64,000 bases of DNA from Bacillota bacterium (GTDB taxonomy: Bacteria > Bacillota > Sulfobacillia > Sulfobacillales > Sulfobacillaceae). The stretch lies in assembly GCA_021797825.1 (NCBI GenBank), contig JAJZZA010000001.1:1-64000 (forward strand). The letters run 5' to 3'. A program made the position numbers and the translations under genes. Shown one piece after another: positions 34,647 through 43,244 of the stretch (position 1 is the stretch's first letter; every line of letters begins with the position of its first letter). The notes beneath the pieces are model-generated. The model did no database searches. It saw only the letters and a program-made list of their open reading frames with translations, and was not told where the DNA came from.

Positions 34647-35872
34647 GCCTGGTGGCGGTGGTCGGCATGGGGCCCGAGGGTTGGGAGGGATTGGATGCCG
34701 CGGCCCGGCAGCGTGTCGGACAGGCGGACCGGATATATGGCAGCGAACGCCTGTTGAATCTTTGTCCCGAGATGCGCGGCCAGCGGGTGGTGTTTCGCAC
34801 CGATTTGGCCAGGGTTGGTGACGAACTGCGCGCACACCTCGATCGGCGGCAAGTGGTGTTGGCCACCGGGGACCCCAACTTTTTTGGGATCGCCGAGTTT
34901 CTATACCGCACAGTCGGACGAGAACAGGTGGAAGTGCTGCCAGCGGTCAGTTCGGTGCAACTGGCGTTCGCCCGCGTCCGTCTGTCCTGGCATGATGCCG
35001 TGTTCCGCAGTGTCCATGGCCGACCGGTCGAACCAGTCGTCGAGTGGGCGCGCCAATTCCCCAAGTTGGCGATTCTTACCGATCCCGTGCACCATGCCGG
35101 AGTGGTCGCGGAGCGTCTGGCGTCGTCCGGACTGGAGTCCTTGACAATGCATGTGGGCGAGCGCTTGGGAACCGCCGCTGAGCGGGTGGTGTCGGGCACG
35201 CCCGGCAGCCTGCGGGGGCGCGCATTCGACGGTTTCAGCGTGGTTGTGCTGTGCCATCCGGACACGATGGCGCCGGCCCGGACCCTGGGTTTCGGAATAG
35301 ACGACGCCTGGTTCGAGCGTGCTGGCGGCGGGGAATTGCTGACCAAGAAGGAAGTGCGGGCGGTGAGCTTGGCGGCTTTGGACCTGCGGCCCGGTCAGGT
35401 GGTCTGGGATATCGGGGCGGGCACCGGATCCGTGGCAATTGAGGCGGCGTTTTTGGTGGGCCCAGCGGGCCGGGTGTTTGCGATCGAGCGACAGCTGGCC
35501 CGGGTTGCGGCGATAGAGAACAACGTGCGGCGTAGCGGTCGCCAGGTCACCGTCATTGCGGCGCAGGCACCTGCGGGGGTAGAGAGCCTGCCGAGCCCGG
35601 ATCGAGTCTTTGTGGGGGGGTCTGGAGGGAATCTTGTGAAAATCCTGGAGTACGTCTGCGCACATGTGACGGCATTCGGCAGGGTGGTCTTGAATTTGGT
35701 GGGATTGGAGCAGGTGGCCCAAGTGGTGGCAATGGGTCGCACGTGCGGTTGGCAAACGGAGGTGGCGCAGGTCAGTGTCTCCCGGAGTGTGAAAACCGGA
35801 GAAGTCATCCGGTTGGCAGCGCTCAATCCGGTTTTTGTGGTGACGTTGTTGCGCGGGGAGGACGGGTCGTGA
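34643..35872 (+). CDS. cbiET: CbiET fusion, precorrin-6Y/7 C5,15-methyltransferase and decarboxylase
   Basis: One 409-aa chain joins CbiE and CbiT. The CbiE part (residues about 1-200) methylates C-5 and has VAVVGMGPEGWEGL and ATGDPNFFGIAEF. The CbiT part methylates C-15 and removes the acetate carboxyl at C-12; it has LLTKKEVRAVSLAALDL and the SAM site VVWDIGAGTGSVAIEAA. Such a fusion equals CobL of aerobic pathways and occurs in some Firmicutes as CbiET. It overlaps cbiC and cbiL by four bases each. Confidence 0.93.
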   Translation: MSLVAVVGMGPEGWEGLDAAARQRVGQADRIYGSERLLNLCPEMRGQRVVFRTDLARVGDELRAHLDRRQVVLATGDPNFFGIAEFLYRTVGREQVEVLPAVSSVQLAFARVRLSWHDAVFRSVHGRPVEPVVEWARQFPKLAILTDPVHHAGVVAERLASSGLESLTMHVGERLGTAAERVVSGTPGSLRGRAFDGFSVVVLCHPDTMAPARTLGFGIDDAWFERAGGGELLTKKEVRAVSLAALDLRPGQVVWDIGAGTGSVAIEAAFLVGPAGRVFAIERQLARVAAIENNVRRSGRQVTVIAAQAPAGVESLPSPDRVFVGGSGGNLVKILEYVCAHVTAFGRVVLNLVGLEQVAQVVAMGRTCGWQTEVAQVSVSRSVKTGEVIRLAALNPVFVVTLLRGEDGS

Positions 35873-36603
35873 GCCCGGGACGTCTGTACGGCGTGGGGGT
35901 CGGGCCGGGCAACCCCGAGTGGTTGACGCTGCGGGCGGTGGCGGTGTTGCAAGCGGTGGACGTGGTGGCGCACCCGGGCAAGCATGACGGTTACGCGTTG
36001 CGCATTGTGGCTCCCCTGATCGATTCCGTCCGACAAGAGATCCTGCCTTTGAATTTTCCGATGGAAGGGGACCCGTTGACGTGGGAATCCGCTTGGCAAC
36101 GCGGCGCCGAGACCATCTGCGACCGACTGCGGCGGGGGGCGGAAGTGGCGTTTATTACCGAGGGCGATCCTTTGCTGTACAGCACCTTTGGGTACGTATT
36201 GGGCAAGGTGCGAACGGTCTGTCCGCGGGCAGGGATTGAAGTGGTGCCGGGCATTTCCGCGGTGTCGGGCAGTGCTGCCCGTTTGCAGCTGCCATTGGTG
36301 TCCGGCAGGCAATCCCTGGCGGTGGTGCCGGCTGGCGATCCCTCCGTGATGCGCAGCGCGTTGGCCAACCATGATACGGTGGTGTTCTTGAAGGTGGGCG
36401 CGGCGTTGGAAACGCTGATCGCGGTATTGGAGGAAGCGGGATGTTTGCAACGCGCGGTGGCCATATCGCACGCATCGTCTGGACACGAACTGATTACGCA
36501 CGACTTGCGGACCTGGCAAGCAGCTGTTGGGTCGCCCGCGCCACCGATTCCCTACATGACGCTGGTGGTGGTGGCGTGCGGACAGGAAGGGGATCCCAAA
36601 TGA
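35869..36603 (+). CDS. cbiL: CbiL, cobalt-precorrin-2 C20-methyltransferase
   Basis: CbiL adds the C-20 methyl, the first step after cobalt insertion. The 244-aa tetrapyrrole methylase has the N-terminal loop LYGVGVGPGNPEWLTLRAV, the second motif FITEGDPLLYSTF and VVPGISAVSGSAARL. GTG 35869 overlaps the cbiET stop; upstream open frame is inside cbiET. Confidence 0.92.
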   Translation: MSPGRLYGVGVGPGNPEWLTLRAVAVLQAVDVVAHPGKHDGYALRIVAPLIDSVRQEILPLNFPMEGDPLTWESAWQRGAETICDRLRRGAEVAFITEGDPLLYSTFGYVLGKVRTVCPRAGIEVVPGISAVSGSAARLQLPLVSGRQSLAVVPAGDPSVMRSALANHDTVVFLKVGAALETLIAVLEEAGCLQRAVAISHASSGHELITHDLRTWQAAVGSPAPPIPYMTLVVVACGQEGDPK

Positions 36604-37382
36604 TTCCAGGCGGCAAGGTGTTTATCATCGGGGCGGGTCCCGGGGCCCCGGACCTTATTACCGTACGCGGCATCGAGATTCTGCGGTCCGCCGATCTGGT
36701 GATTTATGCCGGGTCCTTGGTCAGCGCCGAGCTTATCGCGCAGTCGCCGGGCGAGGCCGAAAAAATTGACAGTTCCGGGCTTCATTTGGAGGAAATCGTC
36801 ACCAGGATGGTGGCTGGCGTTCGCCGCGGCTGGCGGGTGGCGCGTTTGCATTCCGGCGATCCCTCCGTCTATGGGGCCATTCAGGAGCAGATCGAGCGGC
36901 TCCGGGCGCACCAGGTTCCCTTTGAAATTGTGCCGGGGGTGAGTTCGGTATTTGCGGCGGCCGCTTGCCTTAACACGGAACTCACCGTGCCGGGGGTCAG
37001 CCAGACGGTGATTCTGACGCGGACCGAGGGACGCTCCTCGCCGCTGCCGGAAGGGGCCGCGCTGCGCGAGTTGGCTCGCATCCCAGCCACCCTGGCCATT
37101 TTTCTCAGCGCGGCGCTGGCTGGGCGCGTGGTTGACGAGTTGCGGTCCGGCGGCCTGGGCGATGAAACCCCGGTAGCCGTGGTGGCCCGCGTGTCGTGGC
37201 CGGATGAGATAACGCTGTGGTCCACCCTGGGCCGGCTGCGAGCCGACTTGCGGGCGGCCGGCATTCAACGGCAGGCCCTTTTTCTCATTGGACCGGCGTT
37301 GAACGCGCAAGCAGTGGCAGCGACCTCGCGCCTGTATGCCCGGGATTACACCCACATGTTTCGCCGGAGCGACCTCTCATGA
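36600..37382 (+). CDS. cbiF: CbiF, cobalt-precorrin-4 C11-methyltransferase
   Basis: CbiF adds the C-11 methyl. The 260-aa protein has FIIGAGPGAPDLITVRG, RLHSGDPSVYGAIQEQ, the motif PFEIVPGVSSVFAAA and ELTVPGVSQTVILTR that set CbiF/CobM apart from other tetrapyrrole methylases. ATG 36600 overlaps the cbiL stop, and its own stop overlaps cbiG. Confidence 0.93.
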   Translation: MIPGGKVFIIGAGPGAPDLITVRGIEILRSADLVIYAGSLVSAELIAQSPGEAEKIDSSGLHLEEIVTRMVAGVRRGWRVARLHSGDPSVYGAIQEQIERLRAHQVPFEIVPGVSSVFAAAACLNTELTVPGVSQTVILTRTEGRSSPLPEGAALRELARIPATLAIFLSAALAGRVVDELRSGGLGDETPVAVVARVSWPDEITLWSTLGRLRADLRAAGIQRQALFLIGPALNAQAVAATSRLYARDYTHMFRRSDLS

Positions 37383-38449
37383 CCGGCGAGGGGGTGGCGC
37401 TCTTGGCGGTGACCCGCCGGGGAGCGGCTCAAATGGTCCGCCTGCGCGCGGCTTGGCCCCAGGCGGAGCTGTGGCTGCCCGCCCCCCGCGCGCGAGAAGT
37501 GCCGGGCGCGATGGCCCTGGACGGGACGGTGCAGAATCTGTTGCCGCAGCTCTGGACGAGCCGCCGCGGGCTGGTGATGGGTTTGGCGGTGGGAGCGGCG
37601 GTGCGTTTGATCGCCCCTTATCTGCAGGACAAGACCCGGGATCCGGCGGTGGTCACGGTTGACGAAACGGGTCGCTACGCGGTTGCGCTGGTTTCTGCGC
37701 ATCTCGGCGGGGCAAACGCTTTGGCGCGCCTGGTGGCAGAGATCTTGGGAGCCGACGCGGTGATTACCACCGCCTCGGAGGGGGTCGGATTGGAGCCGCT
37801 CGACAGCCGATTGGCCGAGCTGGGCTACCGGATCGACAATCCGCAGGCAATGGCTGCGCTGATGACGGCCCGCTTGGATGGACAATGGGTGAGAACCACG
37901 TGCGATCCGGAACTGGTCAAGTGGGCGATTTGGGACGGAACCGGTTTTGCCGCGCAGAATGCCCCGGTTCCGCCGTGGGCCTACACCATCCGGCTTTCTG
38001 TCCGACAGCGGCCAAGCCCTGGGGCGCGGGAGGTGCTTGTTCGTCCCCCGGCGCTGGTGGTGGGGATTGGGTGTGTTCGCGGAGTGCGCGCGGAGGAGAT
38101 CGCGAGCGCAGTGCAGGAGGCGTTTCAGTTCGCGGGCCTCTCTGTCGAAGCGGTGGGAACCGTGGCGACTATCGATATCAAACGCGAGGAGGCGGGACTG
38201 TTGCAATGGGCACGAAGCAACGGGCTCGGGCTGCGCTTTTTCGGGGCGGAGGCGCTCAATCGGGTGGCGGTACCCGACCCGTCCGACACGGTCCATCAGG
38301 CCACCGGAGCCTGGGCTGTCAGCCGTCCCGCCGCCATGCTCGCGGCGGCGGGCGGACCGCTGCTGTTGGATAAGTGGAAAACCGCCAAAGTTACCGTTTC
38401 GGTGGCGGTGAAATTGCGCCCGGACGATTTGCCGGCAACAGGAACCTGA
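37379..38449 (+). CDS. cbiG: CbiG, cobalt-precorrin-5A hydrolase
   Basis: CbiG opens the delta-lactone and releases the C-20 unit as acetaldehyde in the anaerobic route. The 356-aa protein has the N-terminal segment VALLAVTRRGAAQMVRLR, the central GRYAVALVSAHLGGANALAR and the C-terminal domain VVGIGCVRGVRAEEIASAV with GTVATIDIKREEAGL. This enzyme is diagnostic of the early-cobalt (anaerobic) pathway. Confidence 0.93.
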   Translation: MTGEGVALLAVTRRGAAQMVRLRAAWPQAELWLPAPRAREVPGAMALDGTVQNLLPQLWTSRRGLVMGLAVGAAVRLIAPYLQDKTRDPAVVTVDETGRYAVALVSAHLGGANALARLVAEILGADAVITTASEGVGLEPLDSRLAELGYRIDNPQAMAALMTARLDGQWVRTTCDPELVKWAIWDGTGFAAQNAPVPPWAYTIRLSVRQRPSPGAREVLVRPPALVVGIGCVRGVRAEEIASAVQEAFQFAGLSVEAVGTVATIDIKREEAGLLQWARSNGLGLRFFGAEALNRVAVPDPSDTVHQATGAWAVSRPAAMLAAAGGPLLLDKWKTAKVTVSVAVKLRPDDLPATGT

Positions 38450-38486
38450 GCAACTGCCCAGGGGGACAATGCGAGGGAGCAACGAT

Positions 38487-39449
38487 ATGGAATTTATCCC
38501 GGAAACAATTTTCTTGATCGGACACGGAAGTCGCGACCCGGAGGGATCGGCCGAATTTGAGGAGATGGTTCGGCGGATGGCCGCCCGGCATGCGGAACGC
38601 TCCGTCGTCCACGGTTTTTTGGAGTTTGCCCGGCCGAACATTCCTGCCGCAGTGGATCAAGCGGTGTCCCGCGGCGTACGTTCTTTGCTGGCCGTCCCGG
38701 TTATGCTGCTTGACGCGGGACATGCCATGCGGGATATTCCGGGCGCCCTGGCCGCCGCGCGGCGAAGACACCCCGACCTTGTCATCCGCTATGGCGATCA
38801 TCTGGGGTTTCACCCCAATATGATGGCGGGCCTGATAAAGGTGTTGAGGGACGCGGGGGAGGATCCGATGGCAGAGCGCCCCGGCCGGGGCCTGCTGTTG
38901 GTGGGCCGCGGAAGCAGCGACCCCGTGGCCAATAGCAACTTTTACAAGTTTTCGCGGCTGGTCTGGGAACGCACCCGCTTTGAAACGGTGGAGAACGCGT
39001 TTATCGGGATTACCCGGCCCACCTTGCGCGAGGGGCTGGAGCGGTGCCGCCAAATCGGCTTGAGTCATGTGGTGGTGGCCCCGTATTTCTTGTTCACCGG
39101 GGCCCTTTATAAAAAGATTGCCGCGATCACCAAAGACTTTTTCGAACAATATCCCGGCCAGTCGTGGAGCCTAACCCGGTATTTTGGATTGGAGAGCCTG
39201 GTGCTGGACGCAGTCGCGGATCGCATAGCCGACGGCCTGGCGGGACGCCACCGGGCGTATCGCGACGAATGGATGCGAAATCCGGAGGGAATACGCTATG
39301 CGCGGCATGGGCATGACCATCATCACCAGGCCGGCCACGACCATGACCATCATCCGCATCACGACCACGATCACAACCATCCCCGGATTGAGTCTGGACA
39401 ACACCGCGAGCAACCCGCCGCGGCAGATGGGAAGACGGGGGGGGCGTGA
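38487..39449 (+). CDS. cbiX: CbiX, sirohydrochlorin cobaltochelatase, long form with His-rich tail
   Basis: CbiX inserts cobalt into sirohydrochlorin at the start of the anaerobic route. The 320-aa long form has two related halves: FLIGHGSRDPEGSAEFEEM with the metal-binding His in the first, and LLLVGRGSSDPVANSNFYKF in the second. The C-terminal tail around residues 275-305 is crowded with His and Asp (HGHDHHHQAGHDHDHHPHHD), likely a metal store, as in other CbiX proteins. I chose ATG 38487, eight bases after GGGAG; ATG 38469 is also possible. Confidence 0.92.
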   Translation: MEFIPETIFLIGHGSRDPEGSAEFEEMVRRMAARHAERSVVHGFLEFARPNIPAAVDQAVSRGVRSLLAVPVMLLDAGHAMRDIPGALAAARRRHPDLVIRYGDHLGFHPNMMAGLIKVLRDAGEDPMAERPGRGLLLVGRGSSDPVANSNFYKFSRLVWERTRFETVENAFIGITRPTLREGLERCRQIGLSHVVVAPYFLFTGALYKKIAAITKDFFEQYPGQSWSLTRYFGLESLVLDAVADRIADGLAGRHRAYRDEWMRNPEGIRYARHGHDHHHQAGHDHDHHPHHDHDHNHPRIESGQHREQPAAADGKTGGA

Positions 39450-40210
39450 TGGCAGCCGGCGAACTGTGGGTGGTCGGACTCGGCCCCGGGGAGGCCGGGC
39501 TGATGACCGGGCAGGCGCGCGAGGCGTTGTTCCGGGTGGAGGTGGTGGTTGGCTACCAAGGCTACCTGGGGCATATTGCCCATCTTTTAAAGCCGGACCA
39601 GATCGTGCACTCCTATCCGCTGACGCGCGAGGTGGATAGGGCGCAACACGCGGTCGATTTGGCCGAGCAAGGACGCCGGGTAGCCCTGGTCTCGAGCGGA
39701 GATGCAGGGGTTTATGGCATGGCTGGCTTGGTCTGGCAGATCTTGTCATCGCGCCGGTGGGATCCGGAAAGCGGGCCAATGGTCGAGGTTGTGCCCGGCG
39801 TCAGCGCGATGCTGGCGGCCGCCGCCCGCCTCGGAGCTCCGCTGATGCACGATTTCGTCGCGATTAGCCTGAGTGACCGGCTGACACCCCCGGAATTGAT
39901 TGCCCAGCGGGTGCGCTTGGCCGCTTTGGGTGATTTCGTGGTGGTGTTTTACAATCCGCGGAGCCAAAGCCGCGTCCGGCCATTGGCCTCGGCCTGCCAA
40001 ATTTTGCTGGAAGAGCGGGCGGGAACGACGCCGGTGGCGCTGGTTCGGCAGGCCTACCGGTCGGAAGAGACGCTTAACCTGACGACCTTGGACAATTTGG
40101 CGGCGATGCCCGTGGACATGTTGACCACGATCATCGTCGGCAACAGCCAGACGTTTGTTTATGCGGGAAAGATGATCACGCCGCGCGGATACCCGCTGGG
40201 CAGCGATTAG
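39446..40210 (+). CDS. cbiH: CbiH, cobalt-precorrin-3 C17-methyltransferase
   Basis: CbiH methylates C-17 and contracts the ring in the anaerobic pathway. The 254-aa methylase has LWVVGLGPGEAGLMTGQA, VALVSSGDAGVYGMAGLVW, VVPGVSAMLAAAARLGAPL and VVFYNPRSQSR, the CbiH/CobJ pattern. There is no C-terminal ferredoxin-like extension. Start GTG 39446 overlaps the cbiX stop; ATG 39449 is one codon later. Confidence 0.93.
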   Translation: MMAAGELWVVGLGPGEAGLMTGQAREALFRVEVVVGYQGYLGHIAHLLKPDQIVHSYPLTREVDRAQHAVDLAEQGRRVALVSSGDAGVYGMAGLVWQILSSRRWDPESGPMVEVVPGVSAMLAAAARLGAPLMHDFVAISLSDRLTPPELIAQRVRLAALGDFVVVFYNPRSQSRVRPLASACQILLEERAGTTPVALVRQAYRSEETLNLTTLDNLAAMPVDMLTTIIVGNSQTFVYAGKMITPRGYPLGSD

Positions 40211-40245
40211 GCACGGCGGTATCCATCCGGAAAGGGGGGACGGGG

Positions 40246-41004
40246 GTGGTCTTTGTCATGGCGGGTACCGGCGAGGGACTGGGCTTGGCCCAAGCTCTGG
40301 TTCGTCACGGTCTGAACCCCACGGTGTCGGTCGTCACCGCGGACGGGGCTAGGCCGTTTCAGCAGAACGGCATCCCGGTGCGCGTGGGAGCGCTCGAGCG
40401 ACCTGCGCTGGTGGGTGTCTTGCGCGCTTGCGGCGCGCGGGTGCTGGTGGATGCGACGCATCCCTACGCGACGGGAGCTCACGAAACGGCACGGCAGGCG
40501 GCTATGGCGGCGGGTATTGGGCTGATTCGCTTGCAGCGGCCAGGGATTGACGGAGAGGCCTATCCGGTGCATTGGGTGGACGGTCACGAGCAAGCCGCCC
40601 GCCTGGCGCGATCACGAGGAGGCGTCGTGTTTTTGGCGACGGGAGGGCAGACGTTGCTCCGCTACGGCCTGGCGTTTGCGGTCGCGCCGCCCGTGTCCTT
40701 TGTGGTGCGCCTGCTGCCCACACGGGACAATCTTCTCCGATGCGAGCAACTGGGGTTGCCGCCAGACCGGATCTACGCGATGAAAGGACCGTTTCCGCCC
40801 AGTCTCAACCTGGCGCTCTATCAGCATGCGCACGCCCGGGTGTTGGTGACCAAAGACGGACACGCTCAGGACGGACCCGATAAAATCGCGCCGGCGCTGG
40901 CGCTGGGTATGGAGGTTATTGTGGTGAGACGACCGGCCGGAGCCGGATTGGCCACCGTGTCCGATGTGGTGGCGGCTTGCCTTAAAGCCGCGGAAACTTG
41001 GTAA
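40246..41004 (+). CDS. cbiJ: CbiJ/CobK, cobalt-precorrin-6A reductase
   Basis: This NADH-dependent enzyme reduces cobalt-precorrin-6A. The 252-aa protein starts with the glycine-rich VFVMAGTGEGLGLAQAL (GTG start), then has VLVDATHPYATGAHETARQA and the active-site-like YAMKGPFPPSLNLALYQ, ending with VVRRPAGAG, all typical of the family. It lies 35 bases after cbiH with GGGGGGA upstream. Confidence 0.92.
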   Translation: MVFVMAGTGEGLGLAQALVRHGLNPTVSVVTADGARPFQQNGIPVRVGALERPALVGVLRACGARVLVDATHPYATGAHETARQAAMAAGIGLIRLQRPGIDGEAYPVHWVDGHEQAARLARSRGGVVFLATGGQTLLRYGLAFAVAPPVSFVVRLLPTRDNLLRCEQLGLPPDRIYAMKGPFPPSLNLALYQHAHARVLVTKDGHAQDGPDKIAPALALGMEVIVVRRPAGAGLATVSDVVAACLKAAETW

Positions 41005-41014
41005 GGAGATGCCG

Positions 41015-42157
41015 ATGCCCGTACTCCGATTGGACTCGATGGTGGAGGACGTCGTGGTGCAAGGGGTGCGCCGGCGTCTCCGGCAAGGATTCAGCACCGG
41101 GACCACCGCGTCCGCTGCCGCCAAAGCCGCACTGTGGGCGCTGCGGACCGATGCGGTCCCGGCGGAAGTTGAAGTGCCGCTCCCGGCCGGGCGGCGGGCC
41201 GTCTTGGCGGTGGTGCGGGTGGAACAGGTTTCCGGCGGGGTCAGAGCCATCGTGACAAAAAACGGCGGCGATGACCCCGACGCCACCCATGGGGCGGAGA
41301 TCATCGCCACGGTACGGCCTAAGCCCGACGGCCTCCTGATTCTCGGCGGCGAGGGGGTTGGTCGCGTGACTCGGCCGGGGCTGGCACTGGCCGTGGGCGA
41401 GGCGGCGATTAATCCCGTCCCGCGCCGGATGCTGCGGGCGGCGGTGGCGGAGGCCTTGCTGGGAGCGGGACGCCAGATGCTTGGCGCGGTGGTTGAAATT
41501 TCGGTGACAGACGGAGAACACATCGCCCAAAGCACCTGGAACCCGCGGGTAGGAATCGAGGGGGGCATCTCGATTTTAGGATCGACCGGGATTGTGCGGC
41601 CCTATTCGCTGGCGGCCTGGCGCGCCTCCGTCATTCAAGCCCTCCGGGTGGCGGCCGCCGGGGATGCCGACATGGTGGTGCTGTGTCCGGGTGCGATGTC
41701 GCACCAAGCCGCGCAGGCGATCTTTAGCGATCTGCCGGGCTGGGCCTTTGTGGAGATTGGAGGGTTTCTGGGGGAGGCGCTCCAAACGGTGGCGCGCGAT
41801 GGCAGGATTCGCCGGGTTGCGGTGGTGGGGATGATGGGGAAACTGTCCAAGCTCGCCGCGGGGCAGATGGGCCTAAGCGCCCGCGATTCGTCTGTCGATT
41901 TGGACGCCTTGGCCTCCCTGGCTGCCGAGGCGGGGTTGCCGGCACCGACGGTGGCCGCGATTCGGCAAGCGCCAACCGCGCGCGCGGCCGCAGACCTGGC
42001 GCTGGCGGTCGGAGCCGACCGGTTTTTTCACGCTTTGCTCCGCCGGGCGGATGCGGTGGTTGCCAGCCAGATCGGTCGGCCGGTGCGGGTGCAGACCGTG
42101 CTGTTGTCGCCCGAGGGCGCGGTGTGGGCCCGGTCCGGCACCGGTCCTGGCGCCTAG
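41015..42157 (+). CDS. cbiD: CbiD, cobalt-precorrin-5B C1-methyltransferase
   Basis: CbiD methylates C-1 in the anaerobic pathway. The 380-aa protein has LRQGFSTGTTASAAAKAAL, IVTKNGGDDPDATHGAEI, GGEGVGRVTRPGL and GIEGGISILGSTGIVRPYS, all strong CbiD motifs. ATG 41015 lies six bases after TAAGGAG. It ends block 1. No intrinsic terminator with a T-run is obvious after it. Confidence 0.94.
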   Translation: MPVLRLDSMVEDVVVQGVRRRLRQGFSTGTTASAAAKAALWALRTDAVPAEVEVPLPAGRRAVLAVVRVEQVSGGVRAIVTKNGGDDPDATHGAEIIATVRPKPDGLLILGGEGVGRVTRPGLALAVGEAAINPVPRRMLRAAVAEALLGAGRQMLGAVVEISVTDGEHIAQSTWNPRVGIEGGISILGSTGIVRPYSLAAWRASVIQALRVAAAGDADMVVLCPGAMSHQAAQAIFSDLPGWAFVEIGGFLGEALQTVARDGRIRRVAVVGMMGKLSKLAAGQMGLSARDSSVDLDALASLAAEAGLPAPTVAAIRQAPTARAAADLALAVGADRFFHALLRRADAVVASQIGRPVRVQTVLLSPEGAVWARSGTGPGA

Positions 42158-42287
42158 GAGCCCCGGTCGCGGGCTGCAGGCCCACATCAAGCGGTGAAGA
42201 TCACCCGAAACTGGTGATCGCTAGCCAACCAGGTGACCGGTTGAAAAAAGGCCCTTGACCGAGGATCTTCCTGCCGGCAGCGGACCA

Positions 42288-42316
42288 TTGTGGGTCAGAC
42301 GGCAATAGGCTATACT
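42288..42316 (+). promoter_or_regulatory. Promoter of the riboswitch-controlled B12 block
   Basis: TTGTGG (42288-42293), a 17-base spacer and TATACT (42311-42316). The aptamer begins 15 bases after the -10. Confidence 0.7.
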
Positions 42317-42330
42317 GATGGCACATTCAG

Positions 42331-42477
42331 GGAATTTCGGGTCAGGGAAAGCCGGCACCTCGATGGGGGTGAAACGGTGCGGACGCGCCACTGTACCTGG
42401 GGAGTTTCGTCGAAGAGCCACTTTCGGGGAAGGCCGACGGAACGTTGAACCAGAGCCAGGAGACCTGCCGAAATTCC
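42331..42477 (+). promoter_or_regulatory. Cobalamin riboswitch aptamer
   Basis: The closing stem P1 is GGAATTTCGG (42331-42340) with CCGAAATTCC (42468-42477), ten perfect pairs. Inside are the class features CGCCACTGTACC, AGCCACTT and the strongly conserved CCAGGAGACCTGCC near the 3' side. Binding of adenosyl- or another cobalamin should shut off the genes downstream through the terminator at 42531-42570. It controls block 2, not block 1. Confidence 0.9.
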
Positions 42478-42530
42478 GTGTCAACCCTTCGCGGGGAGGG
42501 GCGGCACCAAGAGCGGGAACCGGTGAGCCG

Positions 42531-42570
42531 GCGTTCGCGCAAGGTGGTGCTTGCGGGCGCCAGTTTTTTT
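42531..42570 (+). terminator. Riboswitch expression-platform terminator
   Basis: CGCGCAAG-GTGGTG-CTTGCGGGCG forms an imperfect GC-rich stem followed shortly by seven T. Its place between aptamer and start codon fits a ligand-dependent terminator. Confidence 0.7.
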
Positions 42571-42599
42571 GTCTCGGGAGAGCACACAAGGAGGCGCGC

Positions 42600-43244
42600 A
42601 TGGCACGGTTGCCGTTGATGGTGGAGATGGCGGACCGCCTGGCGGTGATCGCGGGCGGAGGACGGGCTGGCGGGATCAAGGCGGCGGGACTGCTCGAGGC
42701 CGGTGCCCGGGTGCGGGTGGTGAGTCCGACGCTGAACGATGCGTCGCTCCGCACCGGGGTCGCCCACGATCGGGTCGAGTGGATCCCGCGCGCCTTCACG
42801 CCCGCCGATCTGGACGGCGTGTTTTTGGCGGTGGCCGCGACCTCCGAGCGAGCAGTGAACCGGGCCGTGCATGCGGCCGCCCGAGCACGGGGGGTGCTGT
42901 GTCTGGACGCCCGCGACCCGGAGGCGGGCGACATTGTGTTTGCCAGCACTTTGTGCCGGCCGCCATTCGTCGTGGCCGTTTCGACGGGGGGGCGTGCGCC
43001 GGCGGTGGCACGGGCGCTGGCCCGGCACTTGGACCAGCAAATGGGGCCGGAGTGGCAGATTTATGCGGAACTGATGGCGCGCGCCCGGGATGAAGTGAAG
43101 GACAAGGTGCCAGCGCCCGCTCGCGGCTCCATACTGCGCACCCTGGCGGATTTGCCGCTGCTCGATGTCATTCGCCAGCGCGGCGAGCCCGAGGCACGCG
43201 CCGAAGCCGCCGCGGTCATCCGCCGGGCGGTGGATGACCGATGA
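42600..43244 (+). CDS. Precorrin-2 dehydrogenase (siroheme synthase N-part type)
   Basis: This enzyme oxidises precorrin-2 to sirohydrochlorin, the substrate of CbiX. The 214-aa protein has the NAD-binding front LAVIAGGGRAGGIKAAGLLEAG and then VVSPTL. It also has DGVFLAVAATSERAVNRAV, then PPFVVAVSTGGRAPAVARAL with the Ser/Gly loop of the Met8/CysG family. The start ATG has AAGGAGG upstream. It is the first gene under the riboswitch. Confidence 0.9.
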   Translation: MARLPLMVEMADRLAVIAGGGRAGGIKAAGLLEAGARVRVVSPTLNDASLRTGVAHDRVEWIPRAFTPADLDGVFLAVAATSERAVNRAVHAAARARGVLCLDARDPEAGDIVFASTLCRPPFVVAVSTGGRAPAVARALARHLDQQMGPEWQIYAELMARARDEVKDKVPAPARGSILRTLADLPLLDVIRQRGEPEARAEAAAVIRRAVDDR

